Below are positions 36,931 to 44,183 of a stretch of 64,000 nucleotides of DNA, in pieces. Both the position numbers and the translations under genes were made by a program. The stretch is from Phycisphaerae bacterium (GTDB lineage Bacteria > Planctomycetota > Phycisphaerae > Phycisphaerales > SM1A02). A model generated the notes under the pieces. It was given only the letters and a program-made list of their open reading frames with translations. It was not told where the DNA came from and did not search any database. The stretch is from assembly GCA_016795065.1 (NCBI GenBank), contig JAEUIU010000021.1, forward strand, positions 62,001 to 126,000, in the 5' to 3' direction. The first letter of the stretch is position 1; each line of letters begins with the position of its first letter.

Positions 36931-37012
36931 GGTGCCTCCGGTGCCGCAGGGCGGCACTGCGAGGATACCCAATCGATCCGGTCGCGAACAGGCGGCGGCT
37001 CTGCCTGGACCG

Positions 37013-38455
37013 TCATCCGACCGTCAAGGGCAGGAAGTCCCGAACGTTCGCGCATCGGTCCAAAGCCATGGTCGCATTGGCGAGCGCTTCGCACTTCGCC
37101 CGGCCCAGCACCGAGTCGCCTAAAGCGTGGAACTTCACGCTGATCTCCTCTTCGGTCATCGGGTCGCGCGGATCGCCTTTCGGCACGTCGACGCGGGTCG
37201 CGAAGGACCGGCCGTCGTTGAGGACCATGGTCACGCGGCTCGGCTGGAACTTGGGGAAGAGGCTCTCGAACTCGGTGTTGGCGATAACCTTCACCTTGTC
37301 CATGACGCCCGGAAGGCGCGGGTCGCGGATGCGCTCTTCCTTGAACTGGAGCGGCGTCACCATGCCGTCGAGGAGCCCGACCGCCATGCAGTAGGGCAGC
37401 GAGTGGTCCGCAGTCTCCTTCGAGTCGGGACGGTACTTCGCCGGATCACCGAGGATGTCGGCGGCGCGGGCGACGACCTCGACCCGGATCTCGCGCACGT
37501 CATCGGGACGAATCGCGTTCTCCTTCACGCAGCGCATCATCGCCGTCAGCGGAGCGTGGCTCAGGGCCTCGATCGGGAAACTCTTCATGCCGCAATCGAG
37601 AATGCGATAGCGCGCCGCCGGCGTCGAGGGAAGCCCATCCACCAGCATCGCAGTATCGAAGCGAGCCGGCTGGCCCTTGTAGTGAACGTGCCCGAAGACC
37701 GCGTAGAGGCCTTCCTTGCCATCGAACATGTGCTCCGGCCCGGAGTAGCCGTGCTTGGCGAGGAGCGCCGACTCAACACCCATCCTCGTCGCCCACGGGT
37801 CAACGGTGTTCTTCATGTTGGTCAGCTTGCCCGCGGTGACCGCACCGGGCGTGAACGTCCGGCTGGCGCTGATGCCGATCGCCTGCACGGTTTGGTCGAT
37901 TGAGAGTCCTAACACCCTGCTCGCCGCGATCGGCGCGGCGAAGGCGGTCAGCGTCGCGTGGTGCCAGCCGTATTCACGCACGCCGGGCACCCCGAACTCG
38001 CAGAGCCGCTGTTCGATCTCATAGGCGATGATCGTCGCCAGAATCAGGTCTCGACCAGACGCGCCAAGCCATTCGCATAGGGCGAGTGGGCCGCAGATGA
38101 TGTCCGACGGGTGACAGGGATCGGCCTTCCAGTAGATATCGTTGTAGTCCATCGCCCGCACCATGTGCGAGTTCATGAACGCGGCGTCGACCGGATTGGT
38201 CCGGAATCCGGAGACGAAGCAGGTGCATCGCCCTGCCCCTTCCTTCGAGCCGGCCATGTCGCGATGGTGATGCAGGAGAATCTCCGCGTCCTCCTGCCGC
38301 GAGCCGCCCAGCGCGCAGCCGAGCGAATCGAACCAGTAGAGCTTCGCGGCGGTGATCGCCTCGGGGCTCAGGTCCTCGTATCGAAGGGAGGTCGACCACT
38401 CCGCGAGCGAGTGGGAAAGCCAACGCTTGTTACCGGTGGGTGTTGCTGTTGCCAT
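37013..38455 (-). CDS. MmgE/PrpD-family protein (2-methylcitrate/cis-aconitate-type dehydratase or decarboxylase)
   Basis: A 480-residue protein with the family signatures YWFDSLGCALGGSRQEDA near residue 40, DAAFMNSHMVRAMDYNDIYW near 90 (the D-Y-N-D segment of PrpD active sites), HPSDIICGPLAL and GIPGVREYGWHHAT-like text near 160. MmgE/PrpD members act on methylcitrate, aconitate, iminodisuccinate and related acids. Sitting last in an operon with a hydratase, a beta-decarboxylating dehydrogenase and a citrate-lyase-like pair, it probably handles a tricarboxylate. The exact reaction cannot be told. It is separated from the dehydrogenase gene by a 131-base hairpin element. Confidence 0.83.
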   Translation of the reverse strand: MATATPTGNKRWLSHSLAEWSTSLRYEDLSPEAITAAKLYWFDSLGCALGGSRQEDAEILLHHHRDMAGSKEGAGRCTCFVSGFRTNPVDAAFMNSHMVRAMDYNDIYWKADPCHPSDIICGPLALCEWLGASGRDLILATIIAYEIEQRLCEFGVPGVREYGWHHATLTAFAAPIAASRVLGLSIDQTVQAIGISASRTFTPGAVTAGKLTNMKNTVDPWATRMGVESALLAKHGYSGPEHMFDGKEGLYAVFGHVHYKGQPARFDTAMLVDGLPSTPAARYRILDCGMKSFPIEALSHAPLTAMMRCVKENAIRPDDVREIRVEVVARAADILGDPAKYRPDSKETADHSLPYCMAVGLLDGMVTPLQFKEERIRDPRLPGVMDKVKVIANTEFESLFPKFQPSRVTMVLNDGRSFATRVDVPKGDPRDPMTEEEISVKFHALGDSVLGRAKCEALANATMALDRCANVRDFLPLTVG

Positions 38456-38475
38456 GGGAGTTCTCGGAGGGGAGG

Positions 38476-38606
38476 TTCACCGCAGAGATGCAGAGGTCGC
38501 AGAGGCTGACGCAAAGGAGAGGGAGGGAGGGAAGATTGGACAGGTGCCACACACCCCTTTCCTTCCGCTCCTTCTGACCTCCGCGTCCTCCAAACTCTGC
38601 GGTGAA
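38476..38606. repeat. Hairpin repeat element with TTCACCGCAGAG ends
   Basis: TTCACCGCAGAG at 38476-38487 and its exact reverse complement CTCTGCGGTGAA at 38595-38606 bound a 131-base element whose flanks remain partly complementary (GCAGAGGTCGCAGAGG against CCTCCGCGTCCTCC). Elements with CCGCAGAG-type ends occur in intergenic regions of many environmental bacteria; that link is from memory. It lies inside the tricarboxylate operon, between the dehydrogenase and MmgE/PrpD genes. Confidence 0.65.
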
Positions 38607-38623
38607 CAAGCCGTCACACACGG

Positions 38624-39775
38624 TCACGCCGCGTACGCCGCGATGGCCTTGGCGACGTCGAGCGTCGTGTCCTTGCCACCCATGTCGTAGGTGCGGACCT
38701 TGCCTTCGCGGATGACGCGGGCGATCGCCGCCTCGAGGCGCGTCGCTCGCTCGTTCTCGCCGAGCCAGTCGAACATCATCTTGACGGTCAGGAGCATCGC
38801 GATCGGGTTGACCTTGTACTGCCCGGCGTACTTCGGGGCCGAACCGTGAGTCGGCTCGAAGACCGCGTACTTGTCCCCGAGGTTCGCCGAGGGGGCGAAG
38901 CCGAGGCCGCCGACGAGACCGGCGCAGAGGTCGCTGACGATGTCGCCGAACATGTTCTCCGCGACGAGCACCGAGTAGTCCTGCGGGTTCTTAAACATCC
39001 ACATGCAGATCGCGTCGATGTTGGCCTCGTCCGCCCAGATGCCCGGGTAACTCTCGGCCATGTCGCGGAAGACACGGGTCATGAGCCCGCCGGTCTCGCG
39101 CAGGACATTCGGCTTCTCGACCAGCGTCACCCGCTTCCGGCCGTTTCGCTTGGCGAACTCGAATGCCTGTCGGCAAATGCTCTCGCAACCTTGCTTACTC
39201 ATGATGCGGGTGGAGAGGGCGAGATTCTCAAGTCCCTTCTCCTTCCACGCCTTCATCTTCGGATTCGCGCAGAGGGCCGTGTAGATGGCCTCCGGAATCG
39301 GGCGGAACTCGACGCCGACGTAGGAGCCCTCGGTGTTCTCGCGGAAGATCACCTGATCCACCGGCACATCGCCGCCGCCAGGATTGCCCAAGGCCGTCCC
39401 GCGGTAATTCAGCGGGTTCCCCGGGTAGCTCTTGCACGGCCTCATGTTCGTGTGCAGGTTGAACATCTGCCGCAGCTTCACGATCGGGGAGAAGTAACTC
39501 AACCCCTTCGACTTCAGCTCGGGAGCGAGTTCCTTCACCGCGTCGTCCTGCGGCTTGCTCGTGATCGCCCCGAAGAGGCCGCAGGTCGTCGACTGCAGTG
39601 CCTTGACCGTGCGGTCCGGCAACGCGTTGCCCTCACGGCACCAGAACTCCCAGCCGATGTCGCAGGGGACGTATTCGGCGTCGAAGCGCATCGCGTCGAG
39701 CACGAGGCGGGCCGCTTCCATGACATCCTGACCGATGCCGTCACCCGGCATCCATGCGATCGAATACTTGCTCAT
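38624..39775 (-). CDS. Isocitrate/isopropylmalate-family beta-decarboxylating dehydrogenase
   Basis: A 383-residue NAD(P)-dependent dehydrogenase. MPGDGIGQDVMEAA is the N-terminal signature, RENTEGSYVG contains the substrate/NAD contact, AENMFGDIVSDLCAGLVGGLG is the family signature with the metal-binding Asp pair, and FEPTHGSAPKYAG follows. Length and the motif LHTNMRPCKSYPG fit the isocitrate / homoisocitrate / isopropylmalate group; leuC-leuD neighbours are absent, so leucine synthesis is unlikely. In this operon it would oxidatively decarboxylate, or reductively carboxylate, isocitrate or a homologue. It is the gene after the hydratase, 42 bases apart. Confidence 0.85.
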   Translation of the reverse strand: MSKYSIAWMPGDGIGQDVMEAARLVLDAMRFDAEYVPCDIGWEFWCREGNALPDRTVKALQSTTCGLFGAITSKPQDDAVKELAPELKSKGLSYFSPIVKLRQMFNLHTNMRPCKSYPGNPLNYRGTALGNPGGGDVPVDQVIFRENTEGSYVGVEFRPIPEAIYTALCANPKMKAWKEKGLENLALSTRIMSKQGCESICRQAFEFAKRNGRKRVTLVEKPNVLRETGGLMTRVFRDMAESYPGIWADEANIDAICMWMFKNPQDYSVLVAENMFGDIVSDLCAGLVGGLGFAPSANLGDKYAVFEPTHGSAPKYAGQYKVNPIAMLLTVKMMFDWLGENERATRLEAAIARVIREGKVRTYDMGGKDTTLDVAKAIAAYAA

Positions 39776-39817
39776 AGGACTTCCAGCGAAAAAGGAGGCT
39801 TGATGGGGGAGTGGGAT

Positions 39818-41815
39818 TCAGTGGGACTGTGCGGCGATGCGTCGTGAGACCACCGCTTCCGCACCACCGGCGACGACCAGTTCCTGGGCAACCGGCGAGA
39901 GCGGAGCGAAGGGGAACGTACGATCGCCGCAGCGGATGGACGAGGCACGATAGTCGATGGTGATCTCGGGACCGATGCGCGTCGCCTCGGTGGCGCCGGC
40001 CAGGAGCGAGCGAAGGTACTCGACGAACTCGGGGCACTCGAAGACGACGAAGCCGTTGTTGAAGGCGTTGCGCTTGTACGTTTCGCTGAAACTCGTCGCG
40101 ACCACGCAGGGAATGCCGAAGTGCTTGAGCGCCGTGGCCGCCTGCTCGCGCGACGAGCCGGTGCCGAAGTTGCGGCCACTGACGATGATGTCGCCGGGGC
40201 GGGCCGTGGTTGCAAAGGACGGATCGTAGTTTTCGAAGAGGACCCGGGCCATCTCGGCCGGCGTGATCGAATCGTTATAGGTGTGCTTGCCTGCGAAGAT
40301 CCCGTCGGTGTTGAGGTGGTCGCGATCAAGAAGAAGCGCCCGACCCCGCACCACTGGCGGAAAGCCGTCGATCACCTCGACCGCCCCGACCTCGGGCTGC
40401 TTCAGCTCGATGGTTCGGGTTGACCAGCGAATCGCCTCGGCGGAGAAGCGATAGGGCGAGGCGATCTGTCCGGCGATCGCTGAGGCGGCGACCACCGCCG
40501 GCGAGGCGAGGTACACCAGGCCCTCGCGATCGCCCATGCGCCCCTCGAAGTTGCGGTTGGTCGAGGAGATGCCCACTTCGCCTTTGCGGATGAGCCCCTT
40601 GCCGAGCCCGATGCAGGTTCCGCAGCCGGGCGGCAACTCGATCGCCCCCGCGTCGGTGAGGGTCTTCCAGACGCCGCTCTCGCGGGCCTTTCGCTCGATC
40701 GTGGCGCTGGCCGCCGCCAGATAGAACTCGACGCCGGGTGCGACGCGCTTGCCGCGCACGACGTCGGCGGCCGCGACGAGGTCGGCGTAGCGGCCGTTCA
40801 CGCAACTCATCAGCCACGCCTTGTGGATGCGGATCCCCTTTGCCTCAATTTCAGGCAACGAGGTGATGGTCCGGACGTCATTGGGTCCGGCGACGTGAGG
40901 CACGATCGTGCCCAGGTCCAGTTCCAGCTCGATCGCGTAGATAGCGTCGGGATCGGCGGCGAACTCGCGGCGCGACTGCCACCATCCCTCGACATCGGCC
41001 CGCGTATAGCCGCCGTGCGAGGTAGCGATCTTGTCGCCGTCGGCAAGGGCATCGGCACGTGCCAGCAGCCAGTCCAGGAGCGTCGCGTCAAAGGGGAAGA
41101 CCCCGGCGAGCGCGCCCCACTCGGTGGTCATGTTGGCGATCGAGAGCCGCTCGTCGATCGACATGGCCGCGATACCGCCGTCGCCGTCGACAAACTCGAC
41201 GGCATGATTGAGGACCTCGTCATGCGAGAAGAGCCCGCAGAGGGCGATGATCACGTCCTTGCCGACCACGCCCGGACGAAGGTGGCCGCGAAAGGTCACC
41301 TTGGCGACCGGCGGAACCTGCCACCAGGTCTCGCCCGTCGCCCAGACGCTGGCCGCGTCGGTGCGCACGACCGGCGTTCCGAGGGCGCTCAGGCCGCCGT
41401 AGATGTTCGAGTGGGAGTCGCTCCCGACCACCATCGCACCGGGCACGACGTAGCCCTGTTCGATCATGATCTGATGGGCGATGCCCGTGCCTGCCGGAAA
41501 GAAGTCGATCCCCTGGGCCCGGGCGAACTGCTCGATCTTGGCGTACTTGCCGAGGTTCTCGGGGGTCAGGTTCTGGATGTCGTGATCGATCGCGAAGACC
41601 GGCTGTCGCGGGTCACGCACCTTCGCGGGCCGCTCCTTCGAGTCGCCGGCCATCTGCCGAAACTTCGGCATGACCGCCCCGGTGTTGTCGTGGGTCATGA
41701 TGTGCCGCGGCCGGATCATGACGAACGTCCCGCAACGGGCGACCGCGCCAGGACCCAGGCTCGTCGCATAGCGGGTGGCGATCTTCTCGACCAGGGTCAG
41801 CTTCTGGCTCGTCAT
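39818..41815 (-). CDS. Aconitase-superfamily hydratase, fused large and small domains, homoaconitase-like
   Basis: A 665-residue [4Fe-4S] hydro-lyase with the large-subunit signatures HDIQNLTPENLGKYAKIE, GTGIAHQIMIEQGYV, GSDSHSNIYGGLSALG and IANMTTEWGALAG. Cluster Cys are in SCVNGRY (about residue 335, replacing the usual SCTN) and GCGTCIGLGKG (about 397). The C-terminal swivel domain contains SGRNFGTGSSREQAATAL. Several of these strings (THDNTGAV, DAASVWATGETWWQVPPVA) resemble fungal homoaconitase more than AcnA/AcnB, so citrate, homocitrate or another tricarboxylate may be the substrate. The ATG at 41815 overlaps the previous stop by one base (TGATG). Confidence 0.87.
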   Translation of the reverse strand: MTSQKLTLVEKIATRYATSLGPGAVARCGTFVMIRPRHIMTHDNTGAVMPKFRQMAGDSKERPAKVRDPRQPVFAIDHDIQNLTPENLGKYAKIEQFARAQGIDFFPAGTGIAHQIMIEQGYVVPGAMVVGSDSHSNIYGGLSALGTPVVRTDAASVWATGETWWQVPPVAKVTFRGHLRPGVVGKDVIIALCGLFSHDEVLNHAVEFVDGDGGIAAMSIDERLSIANMTTEWGALAGVFPFDATLLDWLLARADALADGDKIATSHGGYTRADVEGWWQSRREFAADPDAIYAIELELDLGTIVPHVAGPNDVRTITSLPEIEAKGIRIHKAWLMSCVNGRYADLVAAADVVRGKRVAPGVEFYLAAASATIERKARESGVWKTLTDAGAIELPPGCGTCIGLGKGLIRKGEVGISSTNRNFEGRMGDREGLVYLASPAVVAASAIAGQIASPYRFSAEAIRWSTRTIELKQPEVGAVEVIDGFPPVVRGRALLLDRDHLNTDGIFAGKHTYNDSITPAEMARVLFENYDPSFATTARPGDIIVSGRNFGTGSSREQAATALKHFGIPCVVATSFSETYKRNAFNNGFVVFECPEFVEYLRSLLAGATEATRIGPEITIDYRASSIRCGDRTFPFAPLSPVAQELVVAGGAEAVVSRRIAAQSH

Positions 41816-42417
41816 CACGCGCCCTTTCCGGCAGCCGCCGCGGCGAGGGCCCGCTTCCCGAGCAGCTTGGCGATGTCAAAGTCGATGAAGTCGGCGTGAT
41901 GGAAAATGATGCTCTCGATCGAACGATCCACCTTGTCACCCTCGTGGCTGTGGGTCGCGACGATGTGCATCACCTCCGCCGGCAGGCCGTGCTTGTAGCA
42001 GAGCGCCACGCCGCTGAAAGGATGACGAAGGAGGTCGCCGAACGCTCCCTTGATGATCTTGCCGTTGGCGTCCTTGTCGAACTCGAGCATCTTGCCCACG
42101 TCGGCCAGGAGCGATCCGGCGAGGAGATGGTCGCGATGGACAGGGACGCGATCGCCGAAGGTCTCCTGAAGGACGTCGGCGATGCGAAGGCACTGCCGAG
42201 CGCAAGAGTTCAGGTGCTCGACGAAGGCCATGCGAATCGGTCCGGCGAGCAGTGTGAAGGGAATCGCCCGCAGCTCGTCGAAGGTCCAGCCCCGCCCGCC
42301 GCAGCCGTTGCGGATGGCGTCATCCCAGACCGCGGCAACCCGCTCCCGCAGGCCCGCATCGCGGATCTGAAGGAGGTCCGGAAAGAGCTGGGCGATGTCG
42401 TTGACGGTGAAGGCCAT
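41815..42417 (-). CDS. HD-domain-like protein with a degenerate metal motif
   Basis: A 200-residue helical protein. HRDHLLAGSLLADVGKMLEF near residue 95 follows the HD-phosphohydrolase layout, but the diagnostic His-Asp doublet is Ala-Asp. Later His residues (KHGLPAEVMHIVATHSHEG, IIFHHADFIDFD) fit the rest of an HD fold. It may be a binding or regulatory relative rather than a phosphohydrolase. It lies between the citrate-lyase-like pair and the hydratase in one operon, coupled to the hydratase by a one-base overlap, so its job is probably tied to this pathway. Confidence 0.68.
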   Translation of the reverse strand: MAFTVNDIAQLFPDLLQIRDAGLRERVAAVWDDAIRNGCGGRGWTFDELRAIPFTLLAGPIRMAFVEHLNSCARQCLRIADVLQETFGDRVPVHRDHLLAGSLLADVGKMLEFDKDANGKIIKGAFGDLLRHPFSGVALCYKHGLPAEVMHIVATHSHEGDKVDRSIESIIFHHADFIDFDIAKLLGKRALAAAAAGKGA

Positions 42418-42460
42418 GGCGAGTGCTCATCCCCTGAAGTTCGAGTCAAGAAGTGCTGAA

Positions 42461-42471
42461 CGAATCGTTAG
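42461..42471 (-). repeat. Dispersed motif CTAAC-NN-TTCG (representative copy)
   Basis: One of 12 exact copies found by eye. Plus-strand orientation: 6824, 7465, 8895, 12277, 18038, 29440, 50784, 51626. Reverse orientation: 11191, 17705, 42461, 52436. In copies at gene ends the TAA is the stop codon; inside genes it creates TTA leucine codons. Function unknown. Confidence 0.6.
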
Positions 42472-44183
42472 GAACCGATGCGGCCGTCGTAGGCGTGTCG
42501 GACCGGGTCGATGCGGCGCATCGGCTTCTCGCGGGTCCGCTCCTCGACCACGTGGGCGACCAGCCCCGGTGTTCGGGCGATCATGAAGATCCCGTTGAAG
42601 ACAGCGGGATCCATGCCGAGGTCGGAGAGAATCGCCCCGATCGCCCCGTCGACGTTGATCGGCAACGGGCGCCCGATCGCGGCGAAGGCCCGCTCGACCG
42701 CCCGAGCCGCCGCGATGGCGGTGGCGCCGACGTCGACCATCCCGGCTTCCTTGGCGAGTTCGAAGAGCCGCACGGTGCGTGGGTCCTTGCTGTGCACGCG
42801 GTGGCCGAAGCCCGAGATGCGCGCCCCTTCCGACTTCACGCGGCTAACCTCGTCGGTTGCAATCTCATCAAGCGAACGTCGCTGCGATGCCGAACGCGAG
42901 AGCAGGCCGCGGAGGTAGAGGGCGCAGTCCTCGATCGCCCCGCCATGATGACGGTTGATGCTCATGATGCCGGCGGCAACGCTGGCGGAGAGCGTTGCCC
43001 CGGTGCTCGCGACGGTCCGCGCGGCAAGCGTGCTCGGCGGCGTGCAGCCGTGGTCGATGCTGGCGACGAGAATCGCGTCCATCAGCCGGGCGACGCGCTC
43101 ATCCGGCAGGCGACCGGTGAGGATCAGGTAAACCGCCGCCCCGAATCCCACCTTGCCCATCAGCGAGGCGACGTCGTGGCCGCGCACCGCGACCTCGTTG
43201 GGACGGATGCGGGTGACGGCACTCGTCCAGACCGCGTTCCGCTCGGCGTCATCCATCAGGCTCTTCGACGAGCGGGCCCGTAACACCTCGACGACCGCGG
43301 TGGGCAGCTCGCCGAACGCCGTGACCACGCGGGCGCCGACGGACTCCAGCGCCGCGACCTTTCCCGCGTGGGTGCCGCGGTTACCTTCGATGATCGCACC
43401 GGCGTGGCTGAATCGAGTGCCGGCCCGCGCTGCCTTGCCGCCGATGTAGGCGATGACCGGCTTGGTGACGCGACCGGAGCGAACCAGATCGGCCAACTCC
43501 TCTTCCTGCGACCCGCCGATTTCGCCGAAGACAACGATCGCATCGGTCGCCGGATCCTCCTGAAATCGCAGCGCCGCGTCGGGGATGCGCACGCCCAAGA
43601 CCGTGTCGCCACCGACGTGAACGATCGTTGAGATGCGAACGCCGGCCTGGCCGAGGTAGTAGCCGGTGCTTGACGCCATACCGCCGGAACGCGAGATGAC
43701 GCCAGCACCGGTGCCACCCTCGAGGGGCGGCTTGAACCACTCGCGGGCCGACTCGGCTCGCCCGCCGATCATGCCAAGGACGGCCTTGCCGGGGCTCGCC
43801 ACGCCGAGCGTGTTCGGGCCGAGCACCGTGGCTCCGCGGGCCTTCGCGGCCTTCATGATCGCCATGGCGTCCCACACGGGAACGCGATCCGCGACAAGGA
43901 CGACGAGTCTGACGCCGGCGTCGATCGCATCGATCGCCGCCTCGCGCACGCCGGCTGCCGGAACGAAAAGCACCGATGCGTCGACCTGGCCGAGCGTCGA
44001 CACGGCGTCCTTCGCCGATCCGAAGACGGGCACGCCGAGCACCGATTGGCCGCCCTTCCCTGGCGTCACGCCGCCGATGACCCTGGTGCCGTAGTCAAGC
44101 ATCAGCCGCGTGCGGGCCTGGCCCTCACGCCCGGTGATGCCGTGGACCAGGACGGTAGTGCGTTCATCGACGAGGATGCTCAT
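42468..44183 (-). CDS. ATP-citrate-lyase-like subunit: succinyl-CoA synthetase alpha fused to citrate synthase domain
   Basis: A protein of 571 residues. Residues 1-290 match the CoA-ligase alpha module: GITGREG and GGVTPGKGG bind CoA, and SHAGAIIEGNRG carries the phospho-His (His260). Residues 320-571 match citrate synthase: NRHHGGAIED (His412/413), SGFGHRVHSKDPR (His461) and NVDGAIGAILSDLG (Asp512) give the catalytic His-His-Asp set. This fusion is diagnostic of the ATP-citrate lyase large subunit, which cleaves citrate with ATP and CoA to acetyl-CoA and oxaloacetate. A citrate analogue is possible. Start overlaps the beta-subunit stop (ATGA). The stop lies in a copy of the dispersed motif. 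Confidence 0.85.
   Translation of the reverse strand: MSILVDERTTVLVHGITGREGQARTRLMLDYGTRVIGGVTPGKGGQSVLGVPVFGSAKDAVSTLGQVDASVLFVPAAGVREAAIDAIDAGVRLVVLVADRVPVWDAMAIMKAAKARGATVLGPNTLGVASPGKAVLGMIGGRAESAREWFKPPLEGGTGAGVISRSGGMASSTGYYLGQAGVRISTIVHVGGDTVLGVRIPDAALRFQEDPATDAIVVFGEIGGSQEEELADLVRSGRVTKPVIAYIGGKAARAGTRFSHAGAIIEGNRGTHAGKVAALESVGARVVTAFGELPTAVVEVLRARSSKSLMDDAERNAVWTSAVTRIRPNEVAVRGHDVASLMGKVGFGAAVYLILTGRLPDERVARLMDAILVASIDHGCTPPSTLAARTVASTGATLSASVAAGIMSINRHHGGAIEDCALYLRGLLSRSASQRRSLDEIATDEVSRVKSEGARISGFGHRVHSKDPRTVRLFELAKEAGMVDVGATAIAAARAVERAFAAIGRPLPINVDGAIGAILSDLGMDPAVFNGIFMIARTPGLVAHVVEERTREKPMRRIDPVRHAYDGRIGS

Noticed and set aside
38624..39775. leuB of leucine biosynthesis
   Set aside because: No leuA, leuC or leuD nearby, and the operon is built from citrate-type enzymes; isocitrate or a homologue is the more likely substrate.
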